From Bacteroidota bacterium (GTDB taxonomy: Bacteria; Bacteroidota; Bacteroidia; Bacteroidales; Cfx3-03), in contig JACAUB010000001.1 in assembly GCA_013390605.1 (NCBI GenBank), positions 1,603,105 to 1,667,104 on the forward strand: DNA of 64,000 bases, read 5' to 3'. Below the pieces are notes generated by a model, which saw only the letters and a list, made by a program, of their open reading frames with translations, was not told where the DNA came from and ran no database searches. This document shows, one piece after another, positions 34,809-42,689 of this stretch (position 1 is the first letter of the stretch; each line of letters opens with the position of its first letter). A program made the position numbers and the translations under genes.

Positions 34809-34830
34809 TTCTTTTCTTCAATATAATTAA

Positions 34831-34866
34831 CGGGCCCTCCCTATAAAGGAGGGCTCGTTGCTTTTA
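34831..34866 (+). terminator. Terminator of rpsA
   Basis: An 11-bp GC-rich stem (34831-34841 with 34849-34859, one G-T pair), a 7-base loop and a following TGCTTTT. Confidence 0.85.
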
Positions 34867-35039
34867 AATCATGATCGAAATAACAAACATCCAGGGATCG
34901 TTAGGATTTGCTATCGTAATATCTTATCAAATGCTCACCTCTGTGGCAAATTTATCAGGACGTCACTTTATAGGTTATGAGAGTCATCTGATAATATTCC
35001 CTAGTAAAGGATAATATACCCTATACTGTATAACATAAA

Positions 35040-35071
35040 TTGGTTTAGGTCGCTTCTATTTTTTATCTTTG
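35040..35071 (+). promoter_or_regulatory. Promoter of rnz
   Basis: -33 TTG (35040-35042), 21 bases, then TATCTTTG (35064-35071), 17 bases before the ATG. Confidence 0.7.
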
Positions 35072-35088
35072 AAAAAAAGAAACATTAT

Positions 35089-36027
35089 ATGGGTTTTTCA
35101 ATTACCATATTAGGTTGTAGTTCGGCAATTCCTACTGTTGATAGAAATCCTTCAGGACAGGTAATAAATTTTAAAGATCGATTATATCTGATTGATTGTG
35201 CAGAGGGAACACAGCTTCAGTTAAGAAAGTATATGTCTAGAATTCAACGATTGCAATCTATATTTATAAGTCATCTTCATGGTGATCATTTTTTTGGGTT
35301 AGTGGGACTGATCTCTACACTTAGTTTATTAGGGAGAAAAAAAGAATTGCATGTTTATGGACCGGAAGGACTTGAAGAGATTGTTCTGCTTCAATTAACC
35401 TATTCTCAAACCCAGTTAGTGTATCCTTTATTTTTTCACAGAACTACGCCGGGAGTCTCTGAAGTGATTTGTGATGAGGATGATTTTGAAGTAATTGCTT
35501 TTCCGCTGGATCATCGTATACCTACACATGGATTTTTATTTAGAGAAAAAAGAGTACTCCCAAAGATTAGGAAGGAGGTTGTTTTCAGCGAAGCAATTCC
35601 TTATACTGAATACCAACGCATAAAGGAGGGCGATGATTATATAATGGAAGATGGAACGATACTTCCACATGAAGCATTGACGATACCTGCTTCTCCGCCC
35701 AGATCTTATGCTTATTGCTCGGATACGCGTTATACTGAAACTATCATCCCATTCATCAAAGAGGTAGATCTACTCTATCATGAAACGACATTTTTAAAAG
35801 ATTTGACAGAGCAAGCTGATCTTAAATTTCATTCTACTGCTGAGCAAGCTGCTACCATTGCAAAACTTGCTGAAGTGAAAAAATTATTAATTGGTCACTA
35901 TTCAGCGCGATATGATGAACCTGAAAAACTATTAGATGAGGCTATTCCGGTATTCAAAGAAACTTATCTCTCTTATGATGGATTAACCATTCATATAGAG
36001 AAAGAAAAAACGGATGGCATTGAGTAG
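35089..36027 (+). CDS. rnz: Ribonuclease Z
   Basis: A 312-residue metallo-beta-lactamase-fold endonuclease that trims tRNA 3' ends, needed where CCA is not encoded, as for the tRNA gene in this window. Zinc ligands: HLHGDH (His62, His64, Asp66, His67), a further His in FPLDHRIPTHGF, the YCSDTRY Asp and the final GHYSARY His. It begins with the family's ITILGCSSAIPT. Length is typical of the short bacterial form. It has its own promoter and shares a bidirectional terminator with the LruC gene. Confidence 0.95.
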   Translation: MGFSITILGCSSAIPTVDRNPSGQVINFKDRLYLIDCAEGTQLQLRKYMSRIQRLQSIFISHLHGDHFFGLVGLISTLSLLGRKKELHVYGPEGLEEIVLLQLTYSQTQLVYPLFFHRTTPGVSEVICDEDDFEVIAFPLDHRIPTHGFLFREKRVLPKIRKEVVFSEAIPYTEYQRIKEGDDYIMEDGTILPHEALTIPASPPRSYAYCSDTRYTETIIPFIKEVDLLYHETTFLKDLTEQADLKFHSTAEQAATIAKLAEVKKLLIGHYSARYDEPEKLLDEAIPVFKETYLSYDGLTIHIEKEKTDGIE

Positions 36028-36042
36028 TTTTGTAGCATACAT

Positions 36043-36085
36043 AAAAGAGAAAGGCGATCAACTGAATTGATCGCTTTTCTCTTTT
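36043..36085. terminator. Bidirectional terminator between rnz and LruC gene 1
   Basis: A 19-bp stem (36043-36061 with 36067-36085, one G-T pair), a 5-base loop, A-rich at left and T-rich at right, between convergent genes. Confidence 0.88.
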
Positions 36086-36118
36086 ATGTCTTAATCTCAA
36101 ATATTTGATACGATTGGG

Positions 36119-38329
36119 TTATGGCTTTTTATAAATAAATGTGGCATCACGATATCCTGGTTTATCTAAATACCAATCTTTATAAGTCGTTCCTGAAGAT
36201 TGCGCCCAATCTGCAAATTTAAGATGGGCCAACGTGATCTCTTTACGTTCGTAAGCATAATCAAAACTTACTGGTATCTCGATAGCCCAAGGAAGATATG
36301 TGGCGGATTTATAATATGAACCTGTTTCAGGTTTAGAACCATCGTTTCCAGTTCCAAATAGATTCAAACTGGCTTTTTCAGTAGGTTTATGATCAATTAA
36401 ATGGATTTCTCTACCTCTTTCCTGATTTGCAATTAAGAAAGGATTATAAGGAGGTATTAACTGACTGGATGGAATATGTGTTGCAAAGTTAATAGTGACT
36501 GTAAATGGCGCCATATCTTTGTAAGGTATGATTGATCCTGTGTTCATTAAAGCATCCCCAAAGTAAGTATTAACTTCATCAACAACGATAATGACTGTAT
36601 TATTTAAATGACCCTCTTCATAACCTTTAGGATTCATCGTGAAATTATGTCCTAATTTCTGATACCCGGTGATGCTTTTAATTGAACTGGAAGGAACCGG
36701 TAATGCTAATGCAAAGGAGTTGTTTTGTGTAGCACCGGCTGCCCTAACTTTGTATGTGGCAATGATATCCACAATATTGTTTTGAGCATCAGATACTATC
36801 TTATACTGATAATCGGCAACGAAATCATTGAAATCATAGTCACCTTTAAAAGGCCAGAGATCTTCAAATGCAATAGACGCATAGTCTGTTTTATTTGGAT
36901 AGTATGAGGTAAATGCACGGTCGGGGTCATTAGGATATTCATCTAAATCATCAGGAACACCATCTCCATCAGCGTCTTTTACAGTTTGAGGAGGAGTGCC
37001 ATCGCTTGGGCTGCATGATGATGCTGGAACGAAATAAGCACACCTGGTAACCGTTGATGGTAACGTAATGTTTAACTGTTCTATAGTGCCATCTGCATCG
37101 CAAAGATCAAGCTGATTAATGAAGTGAGCTCCTCCATTGATAATGGTTGTATGATTGATTGATAACTTAGCACATCCGGTAATCGGACCGACAATATCTC
37201 CATTAAAGGTGGCTTTTCCGATCGCTCCATTGTTGTTGGTTACACTAAATAAAGCATTACCTCCCATCGTTGTTGTTGAACCTCCATTAAATGCAACTTC
37301 GCCGTTCACTAAGAAATATCCATTATTTGTAAGATTATGGTTTTGATAAAAACGACCTGAAACCTCCATCCTGCATTCATTATCTATTGTTGCAGATCCA
37401 TTGTTGTTAAAATCTCCGGATAATCTCATTAAGTTTTGGTTAATAATGGTTCCATTATTATTGCTACTGCCTGAAACATCCATGGTTCCATCATTAAAAA
37501 TAGTACCTTGATTATTATTAAATGATACGATTTGAGCTGATTTGTGATTTTCAAATCTACTACCATTATTAACATTTAATCCTCCTGAAATCTGAGCAGT
37601 TCCATAATTGTAGATGTTCAGATTATTTAGATTTAATGATTGGGCTATTAAATTTCCAGAAGCAGAAACGTAAATAGTTGCTTGAGCTCCTCCGTTTATG
37701 TTTATATAAGTCAGTGTAGCAGCAGCACAGATTCTGAGTGTGCCGTTTCCACTAAAAGTAATTCCACCGATATAAGGCGCTTGTAAACTAACGTCTTCAC
37801 CTGCTTTTATTTCTATTGAACCAGGTGTAGTCGAGATGGTTCTGGTAACGCCATTAATACATCCAGGATCACCTACTACAACTGATTTTCTGACAGGACT
37901 GGGTAATCCGAAAATATATTGAACAGAATTGTTTAAGACTGCTACCTCTTTATAAGTATGTATTCCACCTGATACAACATTTTCAACCCAAACGCTATTC
38001 AATGCTTTAGGCAATCTCAAAACTGAAGTATAACCCAACTCAGGACTTGTCATTCCTGTACTTATCAGTGTTCCACCTTGTCCCGGGTTGGCATTATATA
38101 TCCTGATTAAATGGGGAGTTGGACGCGATTCTGTTGTCTCAATTTGAATTGAAACAGCAATATCTGCAGTGTTTGTAAAATCAAATTTAGGATCAATTTT
38201 CAACCCACTCATTGTTGTTGCTCCAGGGGGGGGAGTGGTTCCAGTTGTTGATGTATTTTCTTTCTGGCAAGAAGATAATATTGCTACTGCTAGAACGAAA
38301 AATATTTTTAGTAAATCTTCTTTTTTCAT
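36119..38329 (-). CDS. LruC-domain lipoprotein 1
   Basis: A 736-residue protein. The lipobox SSC is at residues 19-21 (AILSSCQKEN), so it is membrane-anchored. Residues of about 45-150 are a beta-rich domain shared with the neighbouring paralogue. Residues of about 170-420 form Asn/Gly-rich repeats (FNNNQGTIFNDGTMDVSG type) likely to fold as a beta-helix. Near residue 453 is a calcium-binding stretch DADGDGVPDDLDEYPND, then the LruC/DUF4842 domain (AFTSYYP, YDFNDFVADYQYKI), ending in YKDWYLDKPGYRDATFIY. Function is unknown; surface exposure is likely. An IS element sits only 50 bases upstream of its start and may have replaced or cut its promoter. Confidence 0.85.
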   Translation of the reverse strand: MKKEDLLKIFFVLAVAILSSCQKENTSTTGTTPPPGATTMSGLKIDPKFDFTNTADIAVSIQIETTESRPTPHLIRIYNANPGQGGTLISTGMTSPELGYTSVLRLPKALNSVWVENVVSGGIHTYKEVAVLNNSVQYIFGLPSPVRKSVVVGDPGCINGVTRTISTTPGSIEIKAGEDVSLQAPYIGGITFSGNGTLRICAAATLTYININGGAQATIYVSASGNLIAQSLNLNNLNIYNYGTAQISGGLNVNNGSRFENHKSAQIVSFNNNQGTIFNDGTMDVSGSSNNNGTIINQNLMRLSGDFNNNGSATIDNECRMEVSGRFYQNHNLTNNGYFLVNGEVAFNGGSTTTMGGNALFSVTNNNGAIGKATFNGDIVGPITGCAKLSINHTTIINGGAHFINQLDLCDADGTIEQLNITLPSTVTRCAYFVPASSCSPSDGTPPQTVKDADGDGVPDDLDEYPNDPDRAFTSYYPNKTDYASIAFEDLWPFKGDYDFNDFVADYQYKIVSDAQNNIVDIIATYKVRAAGATQNNSFALALPVPSSSIKSITGYQKLGHNFTMNPKGYEEGHLNNTVIIVVDEVNTYFGDALMNTGSIIPYKDMAPFTVTINFATHIPSSQLIPPYNPFLIANQERGREIHLIDHKPTEKASLNLFGTGNDGSKPETGSYYKSATYLPWAIEIPVSFDYAYERKEITLAHLKFADWAQSSGTTYKDWYLDKPGYRDATFIYKKP

Positions 38330-38373
38330 CGTTGTGAGATTAATTAGAAAAATATATCAAAACATATGCCATT

Positions 38374-38379
38374 TATTTA
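38374..38379. repeat. Target-site duplication, left (TATTTA)
   Basis: TATTTA directly abuts the left IS end and is repeated at 40024-40029 abutting the right end. Confidence 0.75.
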
Positions 38380-40023
38380 GGGCCTGCTGAAAAACTCAGT
38401 ATTCCACTTCAAAGTTAACTTTCCTAGGCTTCAACCAAATCAAGGGTGATATCATGCGACAGTAAATTTCTTCACTGTACAACAATATTGATTCCATCGT
38501 TGCCTTTGCTGAAAAAGCCGATGCCATGTTTGATATGAAACAAGGGAGTGCTATCCCGGCCAATTTGACCAGGTTTAGCACCAGGAAGATGCAGGCAATC
38601 CATGATTCGCTGGTGTCCTTGAGCCTTGCTTTGATACGGTTTAACCCATATGCAGTCTTGGCCTGACCAAACTTACCTTCGATCGGATTGCGTTCTCCCG
38701 GACTTACGTGTTTCTGCACTGCCGAAGGCCTACCAAGTGGTTTGGCCAAGAGCTTGATCCCTCTTTCTTTTACTGCTGCACGGTTTGCCCGGTTACAATA
38801 GATCTTATCGGCCAGAATTTCTCTGGGATAACATCCAAATCGTTGTTTGTAACGCTCAATATACTCCATCATGTGGCTTCCTTCATTGAAAGCTTCCCAA
38901 CTTAACTCATCTAAAAATGAGATACCATCAATGATGGACACATGGATCTTGGCCCCAAACTCAACCTTTGCCTGACTTTTACCCCGAACGATAGGACGAA
39001 CATGAGGCTGATGAATACTAACGATACGATCTTCTATGCTGTGAGAAAACGAGTCATACATCTTTTTCTGCTGCTGATAAAGCGTATTGATAATCAAAAG
39101 ATATCTTTGATCTTTGGCTTCTAATAAGATGTTTGCAGATGTACTCAGTAGCGTGTTTATTGATTTGATGTTTCTTTTAAGAAAACGTAACTGACTGCCT
39201 ACTGCCTTTCTGATTACTTTATGTGACTTGATCTTTTTCTGAGCTGTATTCAGATAGCACTTTCGGGCAATCTTGCGATAGGTTCGTGGTTTTCTTTTGT
39301 GTACAGAAACATCATAGAGCTTATCGATTAACTCTTCTGATTTCTCTCTGGCATCAGAGAGCAGATTCAAATCGGTTGGATAAGCGATATCCTGAGGGCA
39401 TGCTGTGGCATCAAAGATAACTCTGCCTCTGTTTTCACTACCTGGGGTATTATCTGTCGGATCTTGATCTGAATCAGTTGGTTTTGAATGATGCTTTGAG
39501 GTTTCCAGCTCTGTTTTAAGTGCTACTATCTTTTCATTAATTGCATTCAGGTTATCCATCCCGAGTCTCTTGCGAAACTCAACAAAAAGTGACGGATCAA
39601 AGGGTGGTTCTGAAGTGAAACTTGAATAGCCCAGAAAGTATTGCATGTACATGTTTTCTCTGATCTGTTCCACTGTTTCTCTATCATCAAAATTCCCCAA
39701 GTGTTTTATGATCAATGAACCCAATACAACACGTGGACTGATGGCTGGTCTTCCGGTGCTACTTACTCCGACATGTTTAATGTAAAGGGCACATACTTCA
39801 TCCCACGGTATCAGATGGGCTAATACTACCCAACGGTTATCTTTGCTTAGCTTTTGTTCAAATGGTGTCTGAAATCCATCCAGGGTCAGTTGGTTCGGAC
39901 TCACGTAATGGGGCGCTGATGCACGCTTTTTCTTGGTTATGCCCATAATTCCTTGCACTTGATTCATCAAATTTAACCATAATTATCTTTATTTCAATCC
40001 CTATATCGTTTCTCAGCAGGCCC
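38380..40023 (-). mobile_element. Complete insertion sequence, IS1182-like
   Basis: A 1,644-bp element with terminal inverted repeats GGGCCTGCTGAAAAAC (left) and GGGCCTGCTGAGAAAC (right, reversed), identical in 15 of 16 positions, flanked by a 6-bp duplication TATTTA. It carries one intact transposase gene covering nearly its whole length. Intact ends, frame and duplication point to recent insertion. It lies between two tandem LruC lipoprotein genes. Confidence 0.9.
38396..39970 (-). CDS. Transposase of the IS1182-like element
   Basis: A 524-residue DDE transposase. N-terminal region: RPAISPRVVLGSLIIKHLGNFDDRETVEQI and QYFLGYSSF, typical of IS1182/IS5-group enzymes, which recognise the ends. 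Catalytic residues: Asp in VIFDATACP, Asp in ILADKIYCN and Glu in NPIEGKFGQAK. The frame is complete and shows no damage. The stop codon is 16 bases inside the left end, so the gene fills the element. It presumably moves the element by cut-and-paste. Codon use looks slightly richer in GC than its neighbours, as expected for a transferred element. Confidence 0.92.
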   Translation of the reverse strand: MMNQVQGIMGITKKKRASAPHYVSPNQLTLDGFQTPFEQKLSKDNRWVVLAHLIPWDEVCALYIKHVGVSSTGRPAISPRVVLGSLIIKHLGNFDDRETVEQIRENMYMQYFLGYSSFTSEPPFDPSLFVEFRKRLGMDNLNAINEKIVALKTELETSKHHSKPTDSDQDPTDNTPGSENRGRVIFDATACPQDIAYPTDLNLLSDAREKSEELIDKLYDVSVHKRKPRTYRKIARKCYLNTAQKKIKSHKVIRKAVGSQLRFLKRNIKSINTLLSTSANILLEAKDQRYLLIINTLYQQQKKMYDSFSHSIEDRIVSIHQPHVRPIVRGKSQAKVEFGAKIHVSIIDGISFLDELSWEAFNEGSHMMEYIERYKQRFGCYPREILADKIYCNRANRAAVKERGIKLLAKPLGRPSAVQKHVSPGERNPIEGKFGQAKTAYGLNRIKARLKDTSESWIACIFLVLNLVKLAGIALPCFISNMASAFSAKATMESILLYSEEIYCRMISPLIWLKPRKVNFEVEY

Positions 40024-40029
40024 TATTTA
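40024..40029. repeat. Target-site duplication, right (TATTTA)
   Basis: The second copy of TATTTA, directly next to the right IS end. Confidence 0.75.
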
Positions 40030-40108
40030 ATCTATTGGTTTGTAGTTGTTATATAAATTAACACAGAAATAAAAGTTTTATTTCGGGACACTTGTTTCTA
40101 TTTTGGGT

Positions 40109-42355
40109 CTACTTTTTAATGTAGACATAAGTTGCATTTCTGTATCCTGTTTTATTTTTATACCAATCTTTGTATTTTGTACCTTTTGACGAAGCCCATT
40201 CGCTATATTTATTATACGCTATAGCTAATTGTTTTAAGGCAACTGGATAATCGAATTTTTCAGGTATCTCGAGTACCCAGGGAAGATTCGTTGAAGAGCA
40301 ATAATATACACCTTTCGTTAAAACTGAACGGTCGTCGGCAGTACCAAATAAAGATAGTGTTGCTAATTCAGTTGGAGGTGTATTCATCATATGAACCTCG
40401 ACTCCCCGCTTTTGATGAGCAACAAGAAATGGATTATAGGGTGGAATAAGTTGAGTTGAAGGTATTGGTCGTTTAAATTGAACATGCATTGTAATAGGGT
40501 CTGTTTGATAAAATGCCGTATTAGTAAAAACATTAATATAGTATTGCGAATTGAAGTATTTATAAACACTACTCACAACTAATAATACTGTATTATTTAA
40601 CTGACCATTTTCATATCCTATTTGATTCATGTCGAATATTCCGGGAGTAGCAACCGCTGTACTGGTTCGTTCTATTAAATCAACATTCTGAGGTGGAACT
40701 GGTAAAGCAACCAGAAAACTATTATCTACTCCAGCTCCTTCCGCCCTTGGTTGAAATGAACCATAAATATCTACTACTTCATTTTTTGCATTTGTTATAA
40801 TCTTATAGTGAAAGTCGACTACAAGACTATTAAAGGCCTGATCGCCTAAAGCTGGCCATACATCAACGAAACAGAGTGACCCATATGTTCCTATGTTTGG
40901 ATAATAAGATGTAAAGGCTCGTGTTGCATCATTAGGAAAGTCATCTAAAATATCAGGTACACCATCTCCATCAGAATCTAATAATGCATTAGTCCCTGAC
41001 GTTGGTGTACATACAGATTGAGGTATAAAGCATTTACATAACGTTACATTAGATGGAAGGGGTATTTCTGATTTTTCAATTCCATCAGCGTCGCATATAT
41101 CAAGTTGATTTGTGAAAATTGCAGAAGTGTATATATTTGTATTACCATTGACCGTAATCTTTCCACACCCTTTAGTTGATCCGATGACATTTCCATAGAT
41201 TGCTAATTCTCCCTTTACTGATGGCGAAGGATTAGAAATTTCGATATTCGATTGCGGAAATATATTGGTGGTACTATTACTATTTAGCTGTGCATCACCA
41301 AATACTAAGATATAACCACTGTTATTAATTATGCCATTTTGTTGAAAGCTTCCAAGAACATCCATCTTACATTCATTGGTAAAAGTAGAAGCTGGGTTGT
41401 TGGTGAAATTGCCATTTAACTGAATTAAGTTTTGATTAAGTAAGGTCCCCCCATTCATTAAGCTTTTATAAATATTACAAACGCCGTAATTATTAAAATT
41501 CCCTTCAGTATTTGTTAAAACGGTTAAATTTGCTGTCCCGTAATTATTAACAGTTAAACCTTTAGTAATTGTTAATCCACCAGTAACATTTAAAGTTCCA
41601 TAATTAGTAATGTTGACTTTACTCATCGAAAAGGTTCTGAGCGTCAATTTACCCGATTGAGTTACAATGATATTTAATGAACCGGAGCCGGTTGACTGTA
41701 AGCTGTTAATCGTATCGTTTCCACAAACGATGAGTTTTGTAGTGCTTTTGGTGGATATGAAACTTATTGATCCATTGAAAGAAGCTGTTAAGCAAACTTG
41801 TCCGCCATTGGGTATTTGAAATGAAGAAACTGCGGTCGTAATACTTTTGGTACATCCGGTTGTACATCCCGGATCATTATATTGGGCAGCTTTATGCACT
41901 CCTCCCGGTACAAGTGATGCAAATGTGTAATTTATCTTTTTTGTTACAACCGCAACTTTTTTATATTCTCTGATTATGTCAACATTATTTGATACAGTTT
42001 GATTTTCTATCCAAACAGTATCAAGTGCAGTAGGAATTCTTACTTTTGAAGTATAGTTTAACGTGGCATCAGTTAAGCCTGTTGATATTAATTGTCCAGT
42101 TGTTCCCGGATTATTGTCGTAAATCTTAATTACTCTTGGTGTAGGGGTTAACGCTGATGATTGAATTTGAACAGAAACATCGACTGTTTGTGATGTCTCA
42201 AAACTGAAGCTATCCGTATTATTCGTAGTATTACCAGACGATCCACTACTACTTGGTGGTGCTTCATTTTTATTGCAAGCATAAAATAATAGTACAATGC
42301 CTGATAGAATAAAAATGAAAATGATCTTTTTTAATATAATTAGTAGATTCCCCAT
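40109..42355 (-). CDS. LruC-domain lipoprotein 2
   Basis: A 748-residue paralogue of the protein at 36119-38329. A hydrophobic signal (IIFIFILSGIVLLFYAC) ends in a lipobox Cys. The same parts follow in the same order: an N-terminal beta domain (VIKIYDNNPGTTGQLISTGL), a two-fold Cys stretch (GCTTGCTKSI), Asn/Gly/Thr-rich beta-helix-like repeats, the calcium-binding DSDGDGVPDILDDFPND and the LruC domain, ending in YKDWYKNKTGYRNATYVYI. The pair arose by tandem duplication and has diverged. Without the IS the two genes would be about 130 bases apart. Function is unknown. Confidence 0.85.
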   Translation of the reverse strand: MGNLLIILKKIIFIFILSGIVLLFYACNKNEAPPSSSGSSGNTTNNTDSFSFETSQTVDVSVQIQSSALTPTPRVIKIYDNNPGTTGQLISTGLTDATLNYTSKVRIPTALDTVWIENQTVSNNVDIIREYKKVAVVTKKINYTFASLVPGGVHKAAQYNDPGCTTGCTKSITTAVSSFQIPNGGQVCLTASFNGSISFISTKSTTKLIVCGNDTINSLQSTGSGSLNIIVTQSGKLTLRTFSMSKVNITNYGTLNVTGGLTITKGLTVNNYGTANLTVLTNTEGNFNNYGVCNIYKSLMNGGTLLNQNLIQLNGNFTNNPASTFTNECKMDVLGSFQQNGIINNSGYILVFGDAQLNSNSTTNIFPQSNIEISNPSPSVKGELAIYGNVIGSTKGCGKITVNGNTNIYTSAIFTNQLDICDADGIEKSEIPLPSNVTLCKCFIPQSVCTPTSGTNALLDSDGDGVPDILDDFPNDATRAFTSYYPNIGTYGSLCFVDVWPALGDQAFNSLVVDFHYKIITNAKNEVVDIYGSFQPRAEGAGVDNSFLVALPVPPQNVDLIERTSTAVATPGIFDMNQIGYENGQLNNTVLLVVSSVYKYFNSQYYINVFTNTAFYQTDPITMHVQFKRPIPSTQLIPPYNPFLVAHQKRGVEVHMMNTPPTELATLSLFGTADDRSVLTKGVYYCSSTNLPWVLEIPEKFDYPVALKQLAIAYNKYSEWASSKGTKYKDWYKNKTGYRNATYVYIKK

Positions 42356-42689
42356 AAATAACCTTAGTAGCTCAATAAATAGTTGGTAATCATTTGATAT
42401 TTAATAACTTTGTATTATAGTAAGAAATGCGAATACTCCACAAAACAGATACCTGTAAGATTCGATTTTTTAACTTTTTTTGAGATTATAAAAATAGCAA
42501 GAAATCTCTGTATTAACAAAGAAAATAAGGGGATAGGAGAGTTAACACGAAGCCTTTGTTTTATCATTTGACGCTTGTCTTCATTTCAGCCACATAAGAG
42601 AAATCTTCTTTAAGATAGAAAGAGATTTCTCCCTGTGATCGAGATAAATGTGCGAGACCGCTGACAGATTATTTGTTATTGCTTAAACC
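42356..42689. other. 334-base intergenic region
   Basis: No gene is supported. It lies upstream of LruC gene 2 and downstream of the FAD/Fe-S oxidoreductase gene (both minus strand). It holds palindrome copy C (42582-42650). An isolated plus-strand TAacTTTG (42405-42412) leads to no plus-strand gene. Confidence 0.55.
42582..42650. repeat. Intergenic imperfect palindrome, copy C (degenerate)
   Basis: Inner arms GAGAAATCT (42598-42606) and AGATTTCTC (42623-42631) are perfect complements. Outer ends CATTTC and AAATG correspond to the CGTCATTTC ends of copies A and B. The reversed right arm reads CATTTATCTCGATCACAGGG, partly matching copy A. Confidence 0.5.

Noticed and set aside
42405..42412. 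Plus-strand TAacTTTG box
   Set aside because: No plus-strand gene or terminator follows before 45720, so it is taken as a chance match.
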